In this document: piece by piece, positions 43,870-55,475 of the stretch
Layout of the letters: every line of letters begins with the position of its first letter
Position numbering within the stretch: the stretch's first letter is position 1
Origin: Tillandsia leiboldiana
Lineage: Eukaryota; Streptophyta; Magnoliopsida; Poales; Bromeliaceae
Direction: 5' to 3'
NCBI GenBank assembly: GCA_029204045.2
Contig: CM055065.1
Span: forward strand, 16,192,251-16,256,250
Length of the DNA: 64,000 nucleotides
The notes under the pieces: generated by a model
What the model was told of the DNA's origin: nothing
Seen by the model: the letters and a program-made list of their open reading frames with translations, nothing else
Database searches by the model: none
Made by a program: the position numbers and the translations under genes

Positions 43870-45030
43870 TTCACGTGATCTGAAAATTGATCCAAACGTG
43901 CAAAACCATCAGTCCTGACACTGGCCCACACGAAGGTACCCCCGCTTCACTGAAACGCACACACGGCGTTGGCATTAAGCATGCTCTAACCCGACGGCCA
44001 CACCAGGTGAGACGCGACCTACAACCCTGGCGATGAAAGCGGCCCATGCAAAAGGGGAACTCACATCCTGGCACTGCTGGTGAAGCGAGCACTGTCGAGA
44101 GCCTCCTGGTCTCAGTCTCCTCTGAGACCCATGATCCTGTGGGTGGAACCATGGCAACCTTGAATCACGCGACTATCGCAAAATCGGCGATGCCGGAGCT
44201 CTCACTCCGAAGCTGATCCCCCGTTCACCGTCTCCCTCGGACGGGGTCACTGATCCTCAATCAATCCATCGAGCATGCACGCTCACTGCATCCAAGGTCG
44301 GCAATCGCCGAAAATGCACAAAGGGATAGGCATCTTGATGCGGTTCCCACTCGAACACCACCAACCTCTAAGCCTCATCCTGGGCGACCAGGGATACACC
44401 GCTCAACCGTCACAGAAACTCACCCCAGAACATCAACTGCGCTCCCGATGGTCCAACAAGACGAATCCGACGCCACCAGCTCTCCTGGCGTCCGAATGCA
44501 AAAGTGCATAACCGAGCGCCCTGATGCTTATCCTGGATGAACAAAACCTCGAACAACTCTTCCATAACAGCGTTCCAGTTCTCGGCCTCTCACGGCTCCA
44601 ACTCAGTCCCGAAATCTACAAGGGATGGAACTGGGTGCGGTACACCACCGGTCAGCAACCTCTCGCTGCTTCCGCACCATCAAGGGTGCGATCAGGGACA
44701 GAAACCGACAAAGTCGCGGCCGGAGGTACTACTGACGATACTCCGGGAGATGCTCTCGGTCCAAGCATGTGTATCCCACGCTCCATGCTCTCTCCTCCTG
44801 GCGCCATAACGCCTCAAATACCAGGACTGCTTGGGCCTGGATCTCTCAAGCCTCTCTCGGCTCCATCCATTTAGCTTCCCGCTATACGAGCCCCTCATCC
44901 CGGGTCAAACACGCCCTCGCCGCTGCACGGCGTCTCGGAAGCATCCCAAAAACCACTGCAACAGACAAACATTAGGACCAAGACTTTCTCGACCCAAACA
45001 AGCGAAAGTCTAAACATGTTAACCTTTCTA
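43870..45030 (-). mobile_element. G5 leader/gag region, unreadable
   Basis: By position this should be gag. I can identify no gag motif, and ORFs of up to 116 residues on either strand show no known domain. Confidence 0.4.
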
Positions 45031-45034
45031 AAGC

Positions 45035-45060
45035 ATTATGCTGTCTGCAGCCAACACAAT
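45035..45060 (-). other. Leader hairpin of G5
   Basis: Arms 45035-45043 and 45052-45060: nine pairs on the sense strand, two of them G-U, with loop TCTGCAGC containing the palindrome CTGCAG. Confidence 0.65.
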
Positions 45061-45221
45061 CACATTTAGAGAAATAACATGCGAGGTCACTCACCCCAAT
45101 CCTCAGGGGGAGGTACACCCCCAGACAAGACTCTCGCTAAGGTCACGTCTCACACGACAGTCTTCCCACTGTCCAACCAAAAGCCTAGGGTCTCTAAGTC
45201 CCCAACGACCTATATTCCTAG

Positions 45222-45233
45222 GCTCTGATACCA
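45222..45233 (-). other. G5 primer-binding site
   Basis: GCTCTGATACCA, seven bases from the 5' LTR start at 45241. Confidence 0.9.
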
Positions 45234-45240
45234 CCTAATC

Positions 45241-48200
45241 TGTCACGCCCCGGGGTCGAACTGCGACCCGGGCTCGCCAACAGATCCGCCGTCTGTACGG
45301 AAACTGCCGTACAGACGAAGCGTCTAACCTGCAAAAGAGATCTATAGCTAACAAGTATCAGAGCTGAAAGGAAGCAGAAACACCAAGCGGTGAAAAGTCC
45401 AAGTACACCAGTCCACTAGCACCCACAACATAAGTACAAAAGCACTAAATGGTACAAAAGTGGAAACTAAAAAGTACAAGTGACACTAACACCGACACCA
45501 CCGACTCGGGTAGGAGCTAGTCAGCTACGCCCTTACCTCGGTCAGAAAGCTCCGAACGAGCCAAACCTGGAACGGTCTCCTCAGGAACACCTGCCATCAT
45601 AGCGGGTGTGAGATCTACTGCAACAGTCAGATCTCAGTGGGTACCAAAGCTAAACCCACGGTACACCCACTCAGTCTGCTGGAGACAAAAACACATAAAG
45701 ATAGGTAGATAGATAGAAAGATAGATAACTGGAAATGAATCTATCGCTACATGTCTCAATGCAATGCTGGAAGTAAGTTCTCAGTCTCTCTCACGGGAGG
45801 CCTGGAAACTACGAACGTCTGCGCCCCCTACAGCCCTTATCAAACAAGAACAGGCTGTAGGCTTAGGCGCCCGTAGTTTCCGCCCCCGCACGGGGACTGC
45901 TAGAACTCTACAAGACACTAGAAGGCCACCTCAATCCCTTCTAGTAACCACCTGGTGACTCGGCCAGGGCATAACTATCTATCTGGTAACTCAGCCAGTG
46001 ATTAACACCCATCTGGTAACTCTGCCAGTGGTATCTACACATCTGGTAACTCAGCCAGTGATTTATACCCATCTGGTAACTCTGCCTGTGGTATCTACTC
46101 ATCTGGTAACTCAGCCAGTGATTTATACCCATCTGGTAACTCTGCCAGTGGTATCTACTCATCTGGTAACTCAGCCAGTGATTTATACCCATCTGGTAAC
46201 TCTGCCAGTGGTATCTACTCACCTGGTAACTCAGCCAGTGATTTATACCCATCTGGTAACTCCGCCAGTGGTAACTACTCATCTGGTAACTCAGCCAGTG
46301 ATTTATACCCATCTGGTAACTCTGCCAGTGGTATCTATTCACCTGGTAACTCAGCTAGTGATTTATACCCATCTGGTAACTCCGCCAGTGGTAACTACTC
46401 ATCTGGTAACTCAGCCAGTGGTTTATACCCATCTGGTAACTCTGCCAGTGGTATCTACTCATCTGGTAACTCAGCCAGTGATTTATACCCATCTGGTAAC
46501 TCTGCCAGTGGTATCTACTCATCTGGTAACTCAGCCAGTGATTTATACCCATCTGGTAACTCTGCCAGGGACAACTCGTATACTCTAACGATGCTACTAA
46601 CACTCGTGTCCAAGTCGGAAACGACAACCCTCGACTTACACGACTGTTCCGCAATTACCTGATAGTAAGGATACGATACCTTTGCATTCGGAAGCATAAA
46701 GGGCATTCCGTAGTTCATTGGGAGAAACCAACCCACCTGCGATCCATCCGCGAAAACCGTGCGCCAAACGGAGGTCCCGATGCGATCCCGCAGCTCCACG
46801 CGGCAAAACACGCGCCACCGGCCACGTGAGAAGCTAACCGTATGCCACAACTGCGAGACAAGAAGAGGGACCGGGATCAGAAAAACATGCGGCTAAAACC
46901 GCGCTCACAAAGGGCAAAAGAAACCAAACCGGCGACGAGAAACGCCGCGCGTTGCGCGGAAAACCCATCGCGCACACACGCCGCGGCGCGTCGCCAAGTC
47001 ACAGCCCGCGCGGCAAAGGCGGCGCAGCGGCACGGCTCCAAAAACCCAGCCATTCGCGCGGCGCCCAGCAAGTCCGCGCGGCACAAGGCCGCCCGCGCGG
47101 CGCCCAGCAAGTCCGCGCGGCACAAGGCCGCCCGCGCGAGGGTCTGCAGTGCCGCGCGCCCAGCGCGCGGCCTGCACACCGCGCGGGGCCCAGGAGGCCG
47201 CCCGCGCGGGGCCCAGGAGGCCGCCCGCGCGGGGCCCGCAGTGCCGCGCGCCCAGCGCGCGGCCTGCACACCGCGCGGGGCCTGCAGCGCCGCGCGCCCA
47301 GCGCGCGGCCTGCACACCGCGCGGGGCCCAAGGGGCCGCCCGCGCGGGGCCTGCAGCGCCGCGCGCCCAGCGCGCGGCCTGCACACCGCGCGGGGCCCAA
47401 GGGGCCGCCCGCGCGGGGCCTGCAGCGCCGCGCGCCCAGCGCGCGGCAGGGGGGGGTCTGCAGTGCCGCGCGCCCTGCGCGCGGCCTGCAAGCCCCGCGG
47501 CACTGCGCTTGCACCGCAGTGCCGCGCGCGTGCCTGCGGTGCTGCGCGCCTTGCGCGCAGCCCGCCGCTCGTGCCGCCGCCCAGGCGATGCTGCCGGCGG
47601 CCCGGCGCCCTGCTGCACCTCAACAGCAGCAGGGCGCTCGCTGCGCGCGGCGCCCATGCGCGCCCGCGCAGCGGCCCGCCTCCCTAGCCGCGCGCCGTAC
47701 AAATTGCACGCGCGCGGCCCGCGCAGCCTCGCTACGACCCCGGACAGCAACAGCCACCACAAGCAGCAGGGAAAGAAAAATAAAAGAGAGGAGAGGAGAG
47801 AAGCAAAAACCACAACCAAATTAAAATCATAAAATAAACCGACCTCGACGAGGCTCGCCGACCTCGCTCGGCTTCACGCCCTCGCTCGGGGAAGAAAAGC
47901 TCAAGAAACCCTCTCCATTCCACCTTCTTCATCTTCCTTCTTCTCTCTTTCTTTCTTTCTCTTTTCATTTCTCTTTTCCTTTCTTCTCTGCTACAGAGGG
48001 AGGTGGGTGGCTTGGAGGTGACGAGGCAAGTGGATGGGTCCTCCATAAAAAGAGCCACAACTAATTAATTAACCTTTTGCTTAACTAATTTTAATTAAGC
48101 TTAGAAGGGATTAACTTAGAAGTAACAATTCCACTTACCTCATCTCACCACCCTCAACCCACACCCACAACCATCAAGCAGAGAAGACCCTTAATTAGCA

Positions 48201-48703
48201 AAGCTAATTAATTAAATCAATAAAATAATCCAAAAAGCCCAACTCCAACTCACTTTTTGTCTTCGGGCCCTCCGCCGCTGCCCGGAACCTCCCGAGCTCC
48301 GCTGTAATTCCAAAGTACACGCGCTCACAGCTTTTTCTCTTCAAAAAGCTCAACCGTTGAGTCGGGGTGCTCAAATCAAATACCGGCTCCAAAATTGCCA
48401 GTTCCGACTCACCTTTTGCCTCCGGGTCTTCCGCGTCAGTCCGGAACCTCCCGAACCTCGCTGTAAACAGAAAATACACCTGCTCCAAGTGTTTCCCAAT
48501 TTTTCTGCAACCCAAAGCGGTGTCGGCGCTTCCCGTACCAGTCACCTAACGCGTACAAAGCCCGAAACAAGCAGAGGCTTCCGCGGGGATCCAAATCAAC
48601 CCGAACTCCTCTGTAAACACAAATGGGACACATCCAAGGCAAACTCCTCCGCACCACACCATCCTGCAAGGTCGGTGCGTCATCCAAATCCCGGTGTTCT
48701 ACA
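45241..48703 (-). mobile_element. G5 5' LTR (3463 bp)
   Basis: Same termini and order as 38422-42050: U5 hairpin 45290-45317, minisatellite 45970-46568, GC-rich repeats 47145-47455. It is 166 bp shorter because of fewer GC-rich units, partly offset by an extra GC-rich stretch at about 47515-47580. Confidence 0.9.
45970..46568. repeat. 30-bp minisatellite, G5 right LTR
   Basis: Same copy number and order as 39151-39748, with very few differences. Confidence 0.92.
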
Positions 48704-48708
48704 AGTGT
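48704..48708. repeat. Target site duplication AGTGT (right) of G5
   Basis: Matches 38417-38421. Confidence 0.9.
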
Positions 48709-49228
48709 ACCCCACGTTGCCCAGGATGAGGCTCAAAGGGTTGATCTTTTCGAGAGAGGTCTACATCAGGACATTTATCACCTTGTGCATTCGCATAGAG
48801 CACCGACTCTGGATGCGGCTATAGAGCATGCTCGGTGGGTTGCCCGAGGATCCGTGATTATGTCGGAGAGAGAGCGAGCGCCAGGGACCAGTTCCGGAGA
48901 GAAGCGTCCAGCGCCGTCAGATTATGGACAGCCCAGTAGGCCGAGACCATCGAGACCACCACGACTCCAGTCTAAGTGTCGTGGGTCTCAGGGGAGACAT
49001 AGGCCTGGAGGATTTCGGCCGGCTAGACAGCAGCAGTCGCAGCAGCAGCAGAGGCATCCCGACAGGTGTGTTATTTGCGGCGGACCTCATACACCTCAGC
49101 AGTGTGAGGAACGACAGGGCCGGTGTTACCGTTGTGGTCAGCCGGGACACATGGCCTGGTCTTGTCCTAGAGCAGGGTTGCAGTGCCATCGACAACATCG
49201 ACTCCTCCTCCGCCTTTGCAGATGGTAG
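48709..49228 (+). pseudogene. G4 gag, C-terminal part
   Basis: Continues the gag frame after G5: capsid end (DEAQRVDLFERGL, DIYHLVHSHRAPTLDAA), a Pro/Arg/Ser-rich linker, a Gln run, then a CCHC zinc knuckle CYRCGQPGHMAWSC (49124-49165) that would bind RNA. About 15 nt later a 1-nt frameshift (near 49180) puts the downstream protease in another frame, and the gag frame ends at 49228. Insertion plus duplication is 10287 bp, a multiple of three, so gag keeps its frame across G5. Confidence 0.85.
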
Positions 49229-49989
49229 GAGCTTCGCCGAGCTTTAGCCAGGGGGATCGGGCTACTTCGTCGCGACAGCCTGATACGCGACCACCTCCGA
49301 GCGGGCGAGTGTATACCGCCCAGGTTGAGGATTCTTTGGCAGCCAGCCAGGTGGTAGCAGGTATTATCCTTATTTCCTCTACACGCACTCGAGCATTATT
49401 TGATACCGGAGCATCGCATTCATTTATCAGTAGGGCATTTGCATCTTTGCATGCGCTAGAGATAGGACTGTTAGCTTGTGCTCGTGAGGTTCAGATTCCA
49501 GATCACGTGTTGCACGTAGACGAGTGCTGTCGGTCCTGCCCAGTGCAGTTAGGACCCTGGATTTTGCCTATTGATTTGTTGGTCCTTCGTCAGCTCTGGG
49601 ATTTTGATGTAGTGTTGGGTATGGATTGGTTGTCCCAGTATTATGCTACCATTGACTGTAGAGAGAGGACAGTGACCCTCCGTGAGCCGGGTCAGGAGGA
49701 GTATGTTTACAGGGGATGCAAGAGTACTTTGTTTGCGGTGATGATATCTTTTGCTAGAGCACGACAGATGCTGAGTCGTGGATGTATTGCCTTTCTCGCG
49801 ACTGTAGTAGAGGTGCCTACGGCGGTGCCCGGACTCGAGGACATCCCTATTGTCCGAGAGTATCCGGATGTGTTTCCCCCAGAGTTATCTTCTATGCCGC
49901 CGGACCGAGAGATAGAGTTTGTGATTGATGTAGTCCCTGGAGAAAGACGGGTCACTCAGGTTATGCATGGACTACCGAGAGTTAAATAA
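49183..49989 (+). CDS. G4 protease (aspartic) and start of RT linker
   Basis: 268-codon open frame. The N-terminal ~70 residues are a linker. The retropepsin active site DTGASHSFIS begins at 49402, followed by LGMDWLSQYYATIDC and the RERTVTLREPG tail. The linker to RT (VPGLEDIPIVREYPDVFPPE, then MPPDREIEFVID) ends at an abrupt join near 49955, where about 45 residues normally preceding YRELN are missing. The frame then stops at 49989. It would cleave the gag-pol polyprotein. The ATG at 49183 is only the first in frame, and in an intact element this would be fused to gag. Confidence 0.85.
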   Translation: MPSTTSTPPPPLQMVGASPSFSQGDRATSSRQPDTRPPPSGRVYTAQVEDSLAASQVVAGIILISSTRTRALFDTGASHSFISRAFASLHALEIGLLACAREVQIPDHVLHVDECCRSCPVQLGPWILPIDLLVLRQLWDFDVVLGMDWLSQYYATIDCRERTVTLREPGQEEYVYRGCKSTLFAVMISFARARQMLSRGCIAFLATVVEVPTAVPGLEDIPIVREYPDVFPPELSSMPPDREIEFVIDVVPGERRVTQVMHGLPRVK

Positions 49990-50578
49990 GGTGACCGTCA
50001 GGAATAAGTATCCCCTCCCACGGATTGATGATTTGTTTGATCAGCTTCAGGGAGCTACGGTCTTCTCGAAGATAGATCTTCAGTCCGGTTACCACCAGTT
50101 GAGGGTGAAGGCCGAGGATGTATCCAAGACGGCGTTCAGGACCCGGTACGGGCATTACAAGTTCACGGTGATGCCATTTGGATTGACAAATGCCCCTGCC
50201 GCCTTTATGGATCTGATGAACCGAGTATTCCAGCGTTACTTGGACCGTTTTGTAGTGGTGTTCATCGATGATATCTTGGTGTATTCCCGAAGCGACATAG
50301 AGCATAAGGAGCACTTGAGGACAGTGCTGCAACTTCTGAGGGAGAAGGAGTTGTATACCAAATTGAAGAAGTGTGCATTTTGGCCTCGAGAGGTTTCATT
50401 TTTAGGCCATGTGGTTTCAGCCGCAGGAGTGGCAGTGGACCCGACGAAGATTGATGCCGTTCGGGATTGGCCTAGACCTACGACGGTGACAGAGGTTCGG
50501 AGCTTTTTGGGCCTAGCAGGATACTACCGTCGGTTTGTAGAGGGCTTTGCGAAGCTCTCTACTCCCCCACCCGATTGA
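49967..50578 (+). CDS. G4 reverse transcriptase core
   Basis: Open from the DYRELNKVTV motif through KYPLPRIDDLFDQL, KIDLQSGYHQ (first catalytic Asp), FGLTNAPAAF and the FIDDILVYS catalytic pair (50261-50287), to FLGHVVSAAG and the SFLGLAGYYRRF connection. The N-terminal RT motifs (SPWGAPVLFV type) are deleted at about 49955. A frameshift near 50565 ends this frame at 50578, and RNase H continues in another frame. It would copy element RNA to DNA in the particle. Inactive as it stands. Confidence 0.88.
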   Translation: MDYRELNKVTVRNKYPLPRIDDLFDQLQGATVFSKIDLQSGYHQLRVKAEDVSKTAFRTRYGHYKFTVMPFGLTNAPAAFMDLMNRVFQRYLDRFVVVFIDDILVYSRSDIEHKEHLRTVLQLLREKELYTKLKKCAFWPREVSFLGHVVSAAGVAVDPTKIDAVRDWPRPTTVTEVRSFLGLAGYYRRFVEGFAKLSTPPPD

Positions 50579-51387
50579 CTAGGAAGGGGACGAGATATGT
50601 TTGGACTGAGCAGTGCCAGCAGAGCTTCGATGAGTTGAAGCTGCGTTTGATTTCAGTGCCGATTCTTGCGTTACCAGTGATGGGAGAGGGATTTATGGTT
50701 TATAGTGATGCCTCCCATAGCGGCTTAGGTTGTGTATTGATGCAGCGTGACAGGGTAATTGCTTATGCGTCGCGGCAATTAAAGGATTATGAAAAGAATT
50801 ACCCTACGAATGATTTCGAATTAGCCGCTGTTGTATTTGCTTTGAAGCTGTGGCGACACTATCTTTACGGCGAGCACTGCGAGATATTTACCGACCACAA
50901 AAGTCTAAAGTACTTGTTTACTCAGAAGGAGCTCAATTTGAGGCAACGCCGGTGGCTAGAGCTGCTAAAGGATTATGATTTGAGTATACAGTATCATCCT
51001 GGCAAGGCCAATGTGGTCGCGGATGCCTTGAGTAGGCGAGCAGGGCAGTCTTTGAGCTTACTGATCACTCAGCAGAAGCCGCTGAGGGAGCAGTTGAGGC
51101 GACTTGACCTTGAGGTGGTGTCCCCTGGGGATTCTGCAAGACTTATGTTTTTGGTCTTGCAGCTCACTCTGTTAGACGGGATTAGAGAGAAACAGAGTGT
51201 GGACCCCTATCTTGAGAGGATTAGAGACCAGATTCAGCATGGTCAGGGTGGGGACTTCTCTGTGGATGCAGCGGGAGTACTTAGGTACAGGGACCGCTAT
51301 TGTGTGCCCGTGGACTTGGAGATTAGAGAGCTGATTATGAGAGAAGCTCACTATACACCTTACACCCTCCACCCTGGGGGGAACTAA
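50575..51387 (+). CDS. G4 RNase H and integrase zinc-binding start
   Basis: RNase H-like domain with YSDASHSGLGCVL (catalytic Asp at 50707), YASRQLKDYEKNYP, AAVVFALKLWRHYLYG, FTDHKSLKYL and ADALSRR. Then a linker (LITQQKPLREQLRRLDLEVV) and the start of the integrase HHCC domain (REAHYTPY...HPGG). Element G6 is inserted at 51388 just after the HPGG-type motif, so the zinc finger, catalytic core and tail are separated and lie beyond the window. Reading frame is open throughout. Confidence 0.88.
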   Translation: MTRKGTRYVWTEQCQQSFDELKLRLISVPILALPVMGEGFMVYSDASHSGLGCVLMQRDRVIAYASRQLKDYEKNYPTNDFELAAVVFALKLWRHYLYGEHCEIFTDHKSLKYLFTQKELNLRQRRWLELLKDYDLSIQYHPGKANVVADALSRRAGQSLSLLITQQKPLREQLRRLDLEVVSPGDSARLMFLVLQLTLLDGIREKQSVDPYLERIRDQIQHGQGGDFSVDAAGVLRYRDRYCVPVDLEIRELIMREAHYTPYTLHPGGN

Positions 51388-54300
51388 TGTCACGCCGCGG
51401 GGTCGAAACTGCGACCCGGGCTCGCCAACAGATCCGCCACCTATGCCAAACCCGCATAGGCGAAGCGTCCTACCTGCAAGAAAAGTACTACAGCTAACAG
51501 ATATCAGAGCTATAAATAAAAATCTGCTGTATAACTAAAACCAATCACTGTACAACTGGAAATAATACAACAATGTCCGCCTCCCAAAAAGAATAATAAT
51601 AATACAATATCCTCAAATACAAGCTCTGAACCCAACCGGGAGGTAACTCCAATAAATACATCAGTGTACAGTCTCTCAATACATAATATATCCTCACTAC
51701 ATCAGTCTCTCAAAAGAGGAAAATAAAAAGATCTAATCTACTGAAGATCTTCTCTGAAGGGGTACCGCTACTCTCCAACGGCGGGTAGGGATCTAGCACG
51801 CGACTCCCTCGCCTCGATCAACAACCGCAGAATTAGCAACACCCGCTAAGACTCTGCAAAACAAAGGAGAGAAAAGAAGAGGATGGGGAAAACCCCCAAC
51901 GGGTGTGAGAACTACACCTTAAAAGGGAGTCCTCAGTGGGTACCGCCACCAGGCCCGACGATCTGCCCACTAAGTCCACTAGAGGCATGAAGTAACCAAA
52001 ACAGTAAAGACTAAAATAAGACAGCTGGAGATCCTCAACAGCTACAATGCCTCTATCTAAATGCTCAAATGGGGAAACTCTGATAAAGATATGCAACACT
52101 CGCACACGAGGTGCTCAATCGACCCAATCGAGCTGACTGCCACATCGGGTCCAGTCAAACCTGCGCCCACCTACAACCACCTCCCGCTGACGGGCAGGAA
52201 TTACGTAGGGCGTCCAAACGGGCTAACTCGCTATCGAGTAGTGGCACATGCAGGCTATAGTCAAAATCCACGCTCTCTCTCACAACGGATAAACTCAAGA
52301 TCACCAAGCCTCTCTCACAACGGTCAACAACTCACAAAGACCTTGGGACCACCGTCGATACCCAAACGGTTCCCAACAACACTAGCACTGGTCTAAACAC
52401 AGCTACTAGACTCCACTCGGTCCCCCTGACACGAGTGCAACAATAAAGCAAATATCTGTAATAACCCAATCTAGTGCCACCAGTAAAACTGGCATTGCCT
52501 GCTCAGCGGAATCTGCACACATGGCTCGAAACCGCGGGACCGGCCCGCACAGCTCGCATCCCAAAAAGTATCAGACCGGCACACATGGCTAGGTCCGAAA
52601 AGCCTACCTCCGGAGTGGCGCTCGAGGGGAGCGACCCGCACGAGTAAAGTATCTCAGTAACAAGTATCTCTGTATAGCAAGACTTTGATCATAAATCTGA
52701 TCAAAGTGGGAAAACTCAACCACTAAAGAAAGACCCGACCTCAATCGGATGCAACTAAACGATAAGTGGGAAACTCCATCCACGAGAGAAAACTGATACC
52801 CAATCTGGTGCATAGATAAGCATCCGGTCAACCGCCCAATATCCGCGGTTGCCGCAAAGCCCCACAACTAATCCAACCTGTCCCAGACACAAAGTCCCGA
52901 CTACACTACCCAGACCCCTGCTCGAACCCGAGCAACACTGACCACCTGACTAACAAGAAGGAGAAAGGAAAAGCATGGTTTCTCCTAAGTCAAGTTCCAA
53001 TAAGTAGTGTAGCAATAAAAGGTGGCCTACCTATATGTCCATACAAGCATGCATTTGTCCTCAAGAATGATATAGAAAGTAAACCACATGCCTACACCTG
53101 ATCATAATCCTCGATCATAATAACTCCTCAGAGTGAAAATCCGCACGTAGCTACAAAATCCTGTCCCAAAGCATAACCCAACCACATAAAAGGCTATGTG
53201 CTAACATGGCATGTTACATAATCACATAGGGTAACATTATCCTAGGTAAGCTTACACTATTCACCAACATAAACATCCAAATCATGCAAGTCCTCAGTAT
53301 ACATCATAAATACTATTCTTGCAATTATTTAAACCATTATCATTATCAAGCTTACCTACCTTTCAAACATAAACCATGTACCCTAAACATGCATGCATCC
53401 TAACATACAGAATTAGAGAACCGTCCACCGGTTCTGGAAACAAAGCACCCACCTGAAGCGCTTTCCGCAGGCAAAGCCGAAGTCGGTGTAGAGCGTGGCC
53501 GCTTGCTAACATAATCTGCTGAACCAGCATCCTCGGTACATGTTGGGCAAGTCTCATCTCCAAACAACATCATCCCAACATGCAACACCGCAACAAACAA
53601 CAAACAACACAACTCACTAATCAATACCCCCAAACATACACTTGCTATTTTTCCAAAATAGCACAAAGAAGGGCATTCTCACCTCCATTCAGTGCTCCAA
53701 AAACTCCAGAAGATTCACGGTTTCGATCCTCGCGACGAGTAGCCCCAAAACGAGTATTTACACACCCCATTCCGACACCTGTAGGCCAAGATTTAATTAT
53801 ACACTACGGGGCGCCGACAATCCACTACACTGCAAAAACTGCGGGATACAACCCCGAAAAAGCTTAAATCTCACCTGCGAGAAGAACTCAGAAAAATCCA
53901 GAAAAATAACCGCTGTTTCGTCGCGACGAGCCCTTCGAAACGAGTACCTGCACGTCCAAATCCGAGTTTTGTAGCACGGTCCAATACAAAAATCTGTGAC
54001 ACGGTGCTCGGGAAAAGAGAGTTTTTCACCTTCGGAAAATATTTAGGAAAATCTGAGAAAATTCGAGAAGATTCCTTGCGAAGTGTAGATGCAAATCGAC
54101 TATAGGCACGCCTCCATCCGATGCCTGAGCGCGAAGATAGAAAATCGACAAGCCTCCGCTGTCCCACACTCTCACAACAGGAAAAGGGGTTACAAAACGC
54201 GTCGGGAACTGTGCCGAAAACTCGAAACAAGGAGAAGTCAACAACACGGAAAACGAGACCTTACCTTTCGTGAACGCGCTGCCGCAAAAATCGGCTCAAA

Positions 54301-55432
54301 ATTCCATCAGGGTGATCCGGTGTGACTCACGGACTGAAGAGCGACGGTAATAGCCAAAAATCCAAAGTGCGTCGCTGCGCGGCGCGTCGCAGATAATCGT
54401 CGATGACACGTCTTCCAAAAATTCCAAAAATCCTTCGAAGGGTGGAGGAGATGAAGTAGAAGGCTCTGTGAAGAAGGGGAGCTCTTGAAATGCCAGAAAA
54501 ATCTGCACAATAGGCCCTTGCTACCTATTTATAGGCTGAAATCCGGAAGAAAAAGGAACATTGGGGGACAATTTCCGGGCGCCCGAAAGATTCGGGCGCC
54601 AACAGTGATGCCCGATCAGCCGTCCAACGCGCGCCCGGTTTGCTGTGATGCTGCCACGTCGACACATAACAGGGAACAGCTGAAGCGACCAGCCGCTGCG
54701 CGCCACGTGGTCCAACCTGCTGCCGACACGTGGCGCATCCAACGCCCTGGAAACCGCGGTCAGCGCGCCCACGTGCGCGCCTGCGACGCCGCCTGCACCT
54801 CTGCACGCACGCGCCCCGAGGCTGGCCCCACACGCTTCGTGGACCCGGTCCACAGCACCGACCACTCAAAAATTGCCAAGTGTCCTTCCCTCCGGTGCAC
54901 GCCGGCCCGTGGACCGCGCACCTGCCCGCGCGCATGCGCGCCTGCCCGCGCACCTGCCCGAGCGCTGCGCGCTACCCGCCGCCGCGCCTGTGCCTGCCCG
55001 AGCCCGCGCCGCCGTCCGCCGCCGCTGCCCGCCGCCGCCGCCGTCGCCGGAATAGTGTCAAGGTGCCTCGAAAATCGTGCGCGTCATCCGGGCTCCGAAA
55101 AATGTAAGTGAATAGTCCATTTTCATCGTTTTCGCGCGCTGAATCCAAATCCGAAGTCCATTTTGCCAAATTCCAACTCTAAAAATTGCTGAAGGCATCC
55201 GGGAAGATGTTCTTTTGCCCAAACTTTGCGCTGAGCCCAATTTTAATATCCATTGCGCGCAAAACAACTTCTAAGCATTCGACGGGGCCATCTGATCACC
55301 CACGTGATCCATTTAAGCCCGAAGTCCCCCAGTTGTGTCCAAATTGTGCACAAAGCCCGCCGACGCGCCACATAGGCCTCCAGAAGCTGCTGGTCAACCA
55401 GTAATCTCGTCGTGGGGATCCGGGTCTTCACA
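51388..55432 (-). mobile_element. G6 3' LTR (4045 bp)
   Basis: Starts TGTCACGCCGCGGGG and ends CGGGTCTTCACA. U5 hairpin 51437-51463, CCCACT/ACACCC hairpin 51907-51934, invariant box 52621-52637, CAACCGC hairpin 52829-52851, TATA box CCTATAAATAGG (sense) at 54524-54535, GGGCGCCCGAAA inverted pair at 54574-54601, GC-rich block 54640-55060. Confidence 0.88.
54524..54535 (-). promoter_or_regulatory. TATA box of the G6 LTR
   Basis: CCTATTTATAGG, TATA-like on both strands. The GC-rich block lies upstream in sense orientation, as in G1. Confidence 0.6.
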
Positions 55433-55475
55433 TCCTCCCCCACTAAAGAAAGTTTCGTCCTCGAAACTAGCTCGA
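55433..55475 (-). other. G6 polypurine tract
   Basis: TCCTCCCCCACTAAAGAAAG, then TTTCGTCCTCGAAACTAG, adjoining the 3' LTR. Confidence 0.8.

Larger units (their letters stand above)
38422..48703 (-). mobile_element. Complete gypsy element G5 (10282 bp), non-autonomous
   Basis: LTRs 38422-42050 and 45241-48703, PBS 45222-45233, PPT at 42051, AGTGT duplication. The 3.2-kb interior has no usable ORF, only relics of pol. The LTRs are nearly identical outside one GC-rich repeat block, so insertion into G4 gag was recent. Confidence 0.92.
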
